This document shows, in pieces, positions 57,849-64,000 of a DNA stretch of 64,000 nucleotides. The notes beneath the pieces were generated by a model. It saw only the letters and a list, made by a program, of their open reading frames with translations, was not told the origin of the DNA and did no database searches. The stretch is from Hyalangium versicolor (GTDB lineage: Bacteria; Myxococcota; Myxococcia; Myxococcales; Myxococcaceae): NCBI RefSeq assembly GCF_020103695.1, contig NZ_JAHXBF010000036.1, positions 1-64,000 of the forward strand. The letters are read 5' to 3'. The position numbers and the translations under genes were made by a program. Each line of letters opens with the position of its first letter. The first letter of the stretch is position 1.

Positions 57849-59909
57849 ATGAGCCGTGCTCGAGTGTCGTCAAGTATCGTCCTGCTATTTGTCGCAGCAT
57901 TCTTGATACAGTGCGCTGAAGATGAAGAACCGGGAGAGAATCTCCCCTCCATCTCGATCAACCCTCGTGCCGTCAACCTGGGTTTCGGGCAGCAGCAGCG
58001 CTTCACAGCCACCGTCACAGGCCTCGAGAACACCGCGGTGACCTGGTCGCTCCACGAGGGCCCCAGCGCCGGGACGCTCGACCCGGACGGCCTCTACACC
58101 GCCCCCTCCGTCGAGGGGACGTATCACGTCGTGGCCGTCAGCCAGGCGGATTCCAAGCGCAGCAGCTCTGCGACGGTCAACGTGCACGCCCTGGAGCTCC
58201 CGGTCGCGGTGAGCCTGTCGCCTGTGTCGGCGCGGCTGACCGTCGGCACCACGCAGCAGTTCACCTCGACGGTGACGGGCAATGCGAACACCGCGGTGAG
58301 CTGGAGTGTGACGGAGGCGGACGGCGGCACTGTCTCCAGCTCGGGTCTGTATACAGCCCCCGACGCACCGGGCACCTACCACGTAGTCGCCACCAGCGTG
58401 GCCGACGCCACCAAGAGCGCCACCGCCACCGTGACGGTGGATCCGCTGCAGACCATCATCTCCGTGAGTGTGGAGCCGACCACCGCCACCCTCCTCACGG
58501 GCGAGACCAAGGCCTTCACCGCGACGGTGACGGGCACGACGAACACGGAGGTGACCTGGAGCGTGACGGAGACGGGCGGCGGCACCGTCGACACCTCGGG
58601 CCTCTACACGGCTCCTGGCGCCGCGGGCACCTACCACGTGGTCGCCACCAGCGTGGCGGATCCCTCGAAGAAAGCCACCTCGACCGTCTCGGTCACCGCG
58701 CGTCCGGTCGTGGGTGTCTCACTCAACCCGACAGACGCCATGCTCCGCACGAACGGCACCCAGCAATTCACCGCGACGGTGACGGGCACGACGAACACCG
58801 AGGTGACCTGGAGCGTGACGGAGACAGGCGGCGGCACCGTCGACGCCTCGGGCCTCTACACGGCTCCTGACACTGCGGGCACCTATCACGTGGTCGCCAC
58901 CAGCGTGGCTGACTCCACCAAGAGCGCCACCGCCACGGTGACCGTCACGGACTCCATCATGGTGAGCGTGAGCCCTGCGACCGCGGCGCTCATCGTCGGC
59001 CAGACCCAGCAGTTCGTGGCCACCGTCAGCAACACCAGCAACAACGCGGTGACCTGGACGATCCAGGAGGGCACCGCGGGTGGCACCATCGACACCGCCG
59101 GCCTCTACACCGCGCCCTCCACGCCGGGCACCTATCACGTCGTGGCCACCAGCGAGGCGGATCCGACGAAGAGCGCCACGGCCACCATCACGGTGACGAC
59201 GCCCTTCCCGACGGACGGCCTGGCCCTGCACCTGTCGGCGGATCAGCTGCTCGGCCCCTCGGGTACCCTGCCCGCGGATGGAGCCACCGTGAGCAGTTGG
59301 GTGGACCTCTCGGGGAATGGGCGGGACCTGAGCCAGACCGAGGCCGTCCGGCAGCCCCTCTTCAAGCTCAATGGCCTCAACGGGCGCCCGACGGTCGTGT
59401 TCGATGGCTCGGCGACCGCGGGCCAGGGAGACTACCTGCGCTCGGATGCCTTCCCGTCCGCGCTCGCCCAGCCCATCACGCTCTTCTTCGTGTACAGGTC
59501 CCCCAACGTGGGTACCACCAACAGGACCCTGATCGACGCACCGCCCAGCACGGGTACCAACCGGATCCGGGTGCAGGCCACCACCGTGCCCGTAGGTGCG
59601 CTGCAGCTCTACTCGAGTACGTTCACCAGCCCTGGCACCGCCAAGACGGCAGGGAACTTCTTCTACGTCACCGCCGTGTACAACGGCGCCAACACGCGCC
59701 TGCGCGCCAACGGAGCCAATGAGACCCTCAACAACCATGATCCCGGCTCCCTGGGCATGGCCGGTCTCATGCTGGGTGGGCGGCAGGATCTGCTGGCCAA
59801 CGCCTTCGCTCAGACCGAGTTCGCGGAGCTGCTCGTCTACACCCGCGACCTCAGTGACCCGGAGTTGACTCAGATCGAAGGGTATCTCAAGAACCGCTAC
59901 TTCCCTTGA
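57849..59909 (+). CDS. Surface lipoprotein: Ig-like repeats plus LamG-like domain
   Basis: A 686-residue exported protein; N-terminus RVSSSIVLLFVAAFLIQC suggests lipidation, though Gln before Cys is atypical. About five Big-type Ig repeats of ~84 residues follow, each with QQFTATVTG, VTWSV, GLYTAP and GTYHVVATS. The C-terminal ~230 residues (DGLALHLSADQLLG, VSSWVDLSGNGRDLSQ, RPTVVFDGS, LFFVYRSPN, ANGANETLNNHDPG) form a LamG/concanavalin-like sandwich, often used for adhesion or glycan binding. The ATG at 57849 is chosen for the signal sequence. It is followed by a shorter paralogue. Confidence 0.8.
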   Translation: MSRARVSSSIVLLFVAAFLIQCAEDEEPGENLPSISINPRAVNLGFGQQQRFTATVTGLENTAVTWSLHEGPSAGTLDPDGLYTAPSVEGTYHVVAVSQADSKRSSSATVNVHALELPVAVSLSPVSARLTVGTTQQFTSTVTGNANTAVSWSVTEADGGTVSSSGLYTAPDAPGTYHVVATSVADATKSATATVTVDPLQTIISVSVEPTTATLLTGETKAFTATVTGTTNTEVTWSVTETGGGTVDTSGLYTAPGAAGTYHVVATSVADPSKKATSTVSVTARPVVGVSLNPTDAMLRTNGTQQFTATVTGTTNTEVTWSVTETGGGTVDASGLYTAPDTAGTYHVVATSVADSTKSATATVTVTDSIMVSVSPATAALIVGQTQQFVATVSNTSNNAVTWTIQEGTAGGTIDTAGLYTAPSTPGTYHVVATSEADPTKSATATITVTTPFPTDGLALHLSADQLLGPSGTLPADGATVSSWVDLSGNGRDLSQTEAVRQPLFKLNGLNGRPTVVFDGSATAGQGDYLRSDAFPSALAQPITLFFVYRSPNVGTTNRTLIDAPPSTGTNRIRVQATTVPVGALQLYSSTFTSPGTAKTAGNFFYVTAVYNGANTRLRANGANETLNNHDPGSLGMAGLMLGGRQDLLANAFAQTEFAELLVYTRDLSDPELTQIEGYLKNRYFP
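58521..58907 (+). repeat. Near-identical tandem Ig-repeat DNA (252-bp period)
   Basis: A ~135-bp segment at 58521-58655 recurs almost unchanged at 58773-58907, exactly 252 bp (84 codons) later. Other Ig units in the gene are more diverged, so this pair reflects recent duplication or gene conversion. Confidence 0.8.
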
Positions 59910-59955
59910 TCCAGGGCCTGCATGGCCCTCGTCGAAGCCGGTCGCTCTCCCCTCC

Positions 59956-61143
59956 ATGAACAGACTCCTGATCTTCTGCGTTGGCTGCATCCTGCTTGCC
60001 GGATGCTCGGTGAACTTCACCGAGCCCCCCGGGCGCCGGTGCGATGACACGCACGCCTGTCCTCCCGAGCAGGTCTGCATCGAGCTGCGCTGCCAGTCCG
60101 TGGAGGAGCCGCTGCCCGATGGAGGCCCGAACACGGACGGGGGGACGGATGGCGGCACCGATGGTGGCACCGATGGCGGCACGGACGGAGGGCCCCACAC
60201 CGTCACGATCAGCGTGAACCCCTCCTCGGTGAGCGTCGCCCCCTCCAAGAGCTATACGTTCACGGCCACCGTGACCAACGCGAGCGACACCTCCGTGACC
60301 TGGAGCGTCAGCGAGGGCGCCGCCGGTGGGACCATCGATGCAGCCGGCCTCTACACGGCTCCGGCCCAGAACGGCACCTACCACGTGGTCGCCACCAGCG
60401 TGGAGGACACCACCCAGTCCTCCACCGCCACGGTGTACGTGGCCCTGCTGCCACCGGGCCTGGCGCTGCACCTCTCCGCGGACAGCCTGCTCGGCCGCGA
60501 CGTGCCGCTCCCGGCGGATGGCGCTCCGGTCTCGTCCTGGTCGGATCTGTCGGGCAACGCGCACGACGTGAGCCAGCCCGACGCTTCCCGTCAGCCCCTC
60601 TTCAAGCTCACCGGAGTCAATGGCCGGCCCACCGTCGCGTTCGATGGCAATACGACGGGCACCGGAGACTACCTGCGCTCGCCCGCCTTCACCGGGCCGC
60701 TGCCCCAGCCGCTCTTCGTCTTCCTCGTGTACAAGGCCCCGCCCGCCGACGTGAACAAGACGCTGTACGACGCGCCCACGGCGGCAGGTGGCAACCGGAT
60801 CCGGCTGCAGGCCACCAACATCCCCCTGGGAGGGCTCCAGCTCTTCGCGGGCAAGTTCGCCAGCCCGGGCGCCCAGAAGACGACCGACAGCTTCTACCAG
60901 GTCACCGCCGTGTACGACGGCGCCAATTCGCGCCTGCGCGCCAACCGGATCGACGAGTTCATCAACAACCATGATCCGGGCTCCGCCGGCATGGGTGGCC
61001 TGATGCTCGGTGGCCGCCAGGATCTCCTCGACAGCGCTTTCGCGCAGACCGAGCTCGCTGAGGTGCTCGTCTTCGCTCGCTTGCTGAGCCAGTCCGAAGT
61101 GGATCTGGTCGAGGCCTACCTGCAGGACCGCTACTTCCCGTAA
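59956..61143 (+). CDS. Lipoprotein paralogue: one Ig repeat plus LamG-like domain
   Basis: A 395-residue lipoprotein (lipobox CILLAGC). After the lipid anchor come a small Cys-rich segment (RRCDDTHACPPEQVCIELRC) and a flexible linker of DGGT units (DNA repeats at about 60138-60193). One Ig repeat (SVAPSKSYTFTATVTN, GTYHVVATSVED) leads to the same LamG-like C-terminus as the neighbouring 57849 protein, ending YLQDRYFP against YLKNRYFP. The two genes are clearly tandem paralogues; the 46-bp gap suggests co-expression. A sortase signal is absent. Confidence 0.85.
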   Translation: MNRLLIFCVGCILLAGCSVNFTEPPGRRCDDTHACPPEQVCIELRCQSVEEPLPDGGPNTDGGTDGGTDGGTDGGTDGGPHTVTISVNPSSVSVAPSKSYTFTATVTNASDTSVTWSVSEGAAGGTIDAAGLYTAPAQNGTYHVVATSVEDTTQSSTATVYVALLPPGLALHLSADSLLGRDVPLPADGAPVSSWSDLSGNAHDVSQPDASRQPLFKLTGVNGRPTVAFDGNTTGTGDYLRSPAFTGPLPQPLFVFLVYKAPPADVNKTLYDAPTAAGGNRIRLQATNIPLGGLQLFAGKFASPGAQKTTDSFYQVTAVYDGANSRLRANRIDEFINNHDPGSAGMGGLMLGGRQDLLDSAFAQTELAEVLVFARLLSQSEVDLVEAYLQDRYFP

Positions 61144-61158
61144 GATCGGCCGGACTCC

Positions 61159-62910
61159 ATGGCTCCCGCTCAGATCCTCGCCTTCCCCATGTCCGAGAAC
61201 CGCCTGGGCAAGTACAGGCTCATCAAGCTGCTGGCCACGGGCGGGATGGGGGAGGTCTTCCTGGCGCGCCAGGAGGGACCCGCTGGCTTCTCGAAGACGG
61301 TGGTGGTCAAGCGCATGCTGACGCATCTGGGGAGGGAGCCGAAATTCGTCGAGATGTTCCTCAACGAGGCGCGGCTCGCTGCGCAGCTCTCGCACCCCAA
61401 CTGCGTCCAGATCTTCGAGCTGGGAGAGCACCACGGCACCTACTTCATCGCGATGGAGTTCATCCACGGGATGAACCTGCGCGCCATCAAGCGCCGCATG
61501 GACGAGCGCCAGATGGATGGGCCCGTGGGCTTCGCCGCATGGATCTGCGCGCAGGCGCTCAAGGGGCTGCACTACGCGCACACGCTCACGGACGAGACCG
61601 GACGCTTGCTGAAGCTCGTCCACCGCGACGTGAGCCCGGACAACGTGCTGGTGGGCTTCAACGGGAGCGTCAAGGTGGTGGACTTCGGCATCGCCAAGGC
61701 CTCCACGTCCATCTCCACCACGGGCGCCGGGACGGTGAAGGGCAAGTACGCCTATATGGCCCCCGAGCAGCTGAGCGGCCACCCGGCGGATGCGCGCACG
61801 GACGTGTACGCCATGGGAGTGGTCCTCTATGAGCTGCTCTCGGGAGAGCGTCCCTTCCAGGGCACCTCGGAGGCCGCGCTCGTCAAGGCCATCATCCAGG
61901 ACTCGTCCAAGCCGCTGAGAGAGCTGCGGCCGAACATCCCCGCGGAGCTGGAGGAGATCTGCCGCCGCGCCCTCGAGAAGAACCCCCAGGAGCGCTTCCC
62001 GACGGCGGAGAGCATGTCGACGGCACTCGAGATCTTCGTGCTCGGCATGGGCGGCGTGGCACAGGAAGAGGTGAAGACGCTGCTGCAGGGCCTGTTCACC
62101 GAAGAGGCGGACATGGCCACGGTGATCAGCCCTCGCCATCGGGACGGCGCGCCCTTCGGGCTGCCCACGCCCGAGTCCTTCTCGGGCGTGACACCTTCTT
62201 CCGTACAGGTTCCCCCGAAACCGGTACAGCCGCAGGAAGCAGCGACGTCGCAGTGGGTCAACGTGGATATCTCCACCGACTTCGCGGCCTCCGCGGCCGC
62301 GGCTCCTGCCCCGGCGGCCTCGCCTTCACCGCCCGCCGAGCCGTCTCCCAACAAGCCCTCGAACAAGCGCTGGCTCTGGCCTGGCGTCAGCGCGCTCATG
62401 CTCGTGGTGGCCGTTGGCGCGGCGATGCTCACGCGCCGCGAGGAGCGCGTATCCGAGCCAGCCCCGGCTCCCGCGGCAGTGCCTCCCACCGCGGTGCCAG
62501 CCGCGCAACTCCCGCCACCGCAGACCCCGGAACCTCAGGCGCCGGCGGCCCCCACTTCCCCGCCCTCGGCAACGCCTCCTGCCATCGCGGCAGCACAGCC
62601 CGCCGTCCCCAGCCCTGAGGCGAAGGAGCCACGCCGCGAGGATGCCGCCGCACCCGCGGCCCACCCCGCACAGCGCACACCGGCTAAACCCTCTACGGGA
62701 ACCGTGACGCTGCGGGTGAATCCCTGGGCCGAGGTCTTCTACGCGGGCAAGTCGATGGGGGTGACGCCCATGGGGGCCATCGAACTCCCGAGCGGAACGC
62801 AGACGCTCACGCTGGTGAACAAGGACCTTGAGGTCGAGAAGAAGGTCAAGGTCGTCGTCCAGCCGCACCGGGGCGTGGTGCTGCGCATCAACCTGCTCGA
62901 TGGGATGTGA
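61159..62910 (+). CDS. Ser/Thr kinase with PEGA-like C-terminus
   Basis: A 583-residue Hanks-type kinase of the myxobacterial style: LLATGGMGEVFLARQ, VVVKRML, LVHRDVSPDNVLV, VVDFGIAK and YMAPEQLSGHPADARTDVYA. After the kinase domain (about 18-300) come a Pro/Ala linker, one transmembrane helix (about 413-430, GVSALMLVVAVGAAML), a long Pro-rich spacer and a PEGA-like beta-domain (GTVTLRVNPWAEVFYAGK). It is 15 bp after the lipoprotein pair, so co-transcription is plausible. Start is ATG 61159 or the Met at residue 11. Confidence 0.92.
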   Translation: MAPAQILAFPMSENRLGKYRLIKLLATGGMGEVFLARQEGPAGFSKTVVVKRMLTHLGREPKFVEMFLNEARLAAQLSHPNCVQIFELGEHHGTYFIAMEFIHGMNLRAIKRRMDERQMDGPVGFAAWICAQALKGLHYAHTLTDETGRLLKLVHRDVSPDNVLVGFNGSVKVVDFGIAKASTSISTTGAGTVKGKYAYMAPEQLSGHPADARTDVYAMGVVLYELLSGERPFQGTSEAALVKAIIQDSSKPLRELRPNIPAELEEICRRALEKNPQERFPTAESMSTALEIFVLGMGGVAQEEVKTLLQGLFTEEADMATVISPRHRDGAPFGLPTPESFSGVTPSSVQVPPKPVQPQEAATSQWVNVDISTDFAASAAAAPAPAASPSPPAEPSPNKPSNKRWLWPGVSALMLVVAVGAAMLTRREERVSEPAPAPAAVPPTAVPAAQLPPPQTPEPQAPAAPTSPPSATPPAIAAAQPAVPSPEAKEPRREDAAAPAAHPAQRTPAKPSTGTVTLRVNPWAEVFYAGKSMGVTPMGAIELPSGTQTLTLVNKDLEVEKKVKVVVQPHRGVVLRINLLDGM

Positions 62911-62919
62911 GCGGACAGC

Positions 62920-63675
62920 TCACTGCAGCACGTAGGCGAGTACGGCTCCCACCGCCGCGGCGGTAGCCACTCCGATGGCCGCGTTGGCCAGGCGCGCATC
63001 TCGCCGGGCCTTGTCCTGGCTGGCCAGCGCATCTTCATAGAAGGTGTCCCGATCATTCGCCTGCTTCTCGTGTGAGCGCGCCTGCGAGTCGAAGTAGATC
63101 GCTCCGCCCGCGGCCGCCACGCTCGTGCCCGACAGCAACAGGGGGAGCAACACCTTCTTGGGCTCCGGGGCCGGCGCCGTCTGGGTGAGTACCGGTGTCG
63201 GACCCGGAGCCGGCGGCTGCAGTTCCACCTTGCGAGGCGCCTCCTGCACCGGAGGAGGCGCCACCGGAGCTGGCGTGGGCTCGGGCTGCGCGGGCGGAGT
63301 TTCCGCCACGGGAGCGGCCCGGCCTGGCACGCCTTGCGCGAGCGCATCGAAGAAGGTGATCAACCGGGGGCTCGAGTACGCAGGCAGCTCCACCTTTGGA
63401 TCGAGTTCGAGCGCCAGGGAGAACGCCTTGCGCGCATCCGTCTCGTTGCCCAGGCTGAACGAGCAGAGCCCCGAGTAGAGCTCGATATCCACCTGCTCGG
63501 CGCGGGTGTTGTCCTTCCACCGGCCCGCTTGTTCGAGCCGCTTCAGGCACTTCTCGAACTCGAGGCCCTGGTAGTGAACCTTCGCCTGGGCGAGGAAGGG
63601 GTTGGGCTTGGGTGCGGCGAACGCGGGTACCGCGAGGAAGAGGACGAGCAACAGGCCCTGCCAGCTCAGACGCAT
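62920..63675 (-). CDS. Secreted protein with TPR-like N-terminus and membrane helices
   Basis: A 251-residue protein with signal peptide (GLLLVLFLAVPAFA). A TPR-like segment (about 25-100: YQGLEFEKCLKRLEQAGR, DARKAFSLALELDP) is followed by a Pro-rich linker and two hydrophobic helices (LLPLLLSGTSVAAAGGAIY; AAIGVATAAAVGAVLAYVL) at the end. This architecture is common beside myxobacterial Ser/Thr kinases. It converges with the kinase gene. ATG 63675 with GGAG 5 nt upstream; a longer in-frame start upstream has no signal peptide and is rejected. Confidence 0.78.
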   Translation of the reverse strand: MRLSWQGLLLVLFLAVPAFAAPKPNPFLAQAKVHYQGLEFEKCLKRLEQAGRWKDNTRAEQVDIELYSGLCSFSLGNETDARKAFSLALELDPKVELPAYSSPRLITFFDALAQGVPGRAAPVAETPPAQPEPTPAPVAPPPVQEAPRKVELQPPAPGPTPVLTQTAPAPEPKKVLLPLLLSGTSVAAAGGAIYFDSQARSHEKQANDRDTFYEDALASQDKARRDARLANAAIGVATAAAVGAVLAYVLQ

Positions 63676-63763
63676 ACCCGCTCCGGATCCGATGAAAACC
63701 GGAAGCAATCTACCGCAGCCCTCGCAAGGGCCACAACGCGACATCCTCGGGAAAAAGGAGAAC

Positions 63764-64000
63764 TCAGCGCCCGAGGATGCTCCGGACCACGCCCAGCGCG
63801 GGCTTGGGCTGATACTGGATATCAAAGAGGAGTGGCGCGCTCTGGCTCCCCATCGAGTTGTATTTATCGGTGAGCCCCCAGGTCGTCACGCGCGTGCACG
63901 CGCGGTGGGCCTGACAGGCGGCCACCATGCCCTGGTAGATCTTCGCTTGCAGTGCCAACCGCTCGGACTCGGGCATGTCGGAGACCTTGGAGAGGTTGAC
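63764..64000 (-). CDS. GH10 endo-xylanase, C-terminal part (truncated by window)
   Basis: The last ~78 codons of a leftward gene continuing past the window edge; eight codons lie beyond the Met at 63976. The sequence has IYQGMVAACQAHRACTRVTT, WGLTDKYNSM and PLLFDIQYQPKPALGVVRS. These match the C-terminal signature of glycoside hydrolase family 10, where the Trp of TWG lies in the active cleft. The two Cys in ACQAHRAC are the usual disulfide of this family. Substrate is presumably beta-1,4-xylan. Confidence 0.85.
   Translation of the reverse strand, partial: VNLSKVSDMPESERLALQAKIYQGMVAACQAHRACTRVTTWGLTDKYNSMGSQSAPLLFDIQYQPKPALGVVRSILGR

Noticed and set aside
1..64000. CRISPR arrays, tRNA or rRNA genes, insertion sequences, prophage genes
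   Set aside because: None were seen: no regularly spaced repeats with unique spacers, no tRNA-like cloverleaf noticed, and no transposase, integrase or phage structural motifs.

Overview
The window is GC-rich DNA whose genes strongly prefer G or C in the third codon position. Gene content and order point to a gliding myxobacterium of the Myxococcales (Myxococcus/Cystobacter-type). The strongest marker is a frz chemosensory locus in Myxococcus-like order, followed by alanine dehydrogenase, an RpoE1-like ECF sigma factor and FrzS. Abundant Ser/Thr kinases, secreted lipoproteins and kinase-cyclase-ATPase fusions fit the same group. I saw no rRNA, tRNA, CRISPR array or insertion sequence.

Region 1 (1-16 kb): motility and signalling core. 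frzA-frzB-frzCD-frzE-frzG run leftward and frzZ is divergent. FrzA/FrzB are CheW-like couplers, FrzCD is a cytoplasmic receptor, FrzE a CheA-CheY hybrid kinase, FrzG a CheB-type methylesterase and FrzZ a double-receiver output. The expected methyltransferase frzF is represented only by a ~25-codon 5' piece at the left edge. Two secreted proteins, a radical SAM protein, ald, rpoE1 with an anti-sigma factor, and frzS follow.

Region 2 (16-24 kb): a leftward housekeeping block with birA, coaX, a helical-repeat protein, homoserine dehydrogenase, two lipoproteins, and an HARE-HTH/Mrr-like fusion.

Region 3 (24-38 kb): mixed accessory genes. These are a PQQ-like propeller protein, a beta-helix protein with two Ig-like domains, an outer-membrane porin, a MetX-like hydrolase lacking its nucleophile serine, uridine kinase, an amidohydrolase, an APH-family kinase, two small lower-GC secreted proteins, a two-part DUF692 (MNIO) protein and a methyltransferase.

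Region 4 (38-53 kb): regulators and a peroxidase. A leftward kinase/cyclase/ATPase/TPR giant is followed by an ECF-like sigma factor and a histidine kinase. A response regulator, a DyP-associated protein and a DyP peroxidase run rightward. A Cys-rich lipoprotein and a Ser/Thr kinase with a TPR-like C-terminus follow.

Region 5 (53-64 kb): a relic of an M3 peptidase, then two HlyD-type adaptors and a C39-peptidase ABC exporter, which together look like a peptide (bacteriocin-type) export unit with no precursor gene in sight. Next come two paralogous Ig-repeat surface lipoproteins, a PEGA-tailed Ser/Thr kinase, a secreted protein and the 3' end of a GH10 xylanase.

All functions are inferred from motifs and order by reading; no database search was run.
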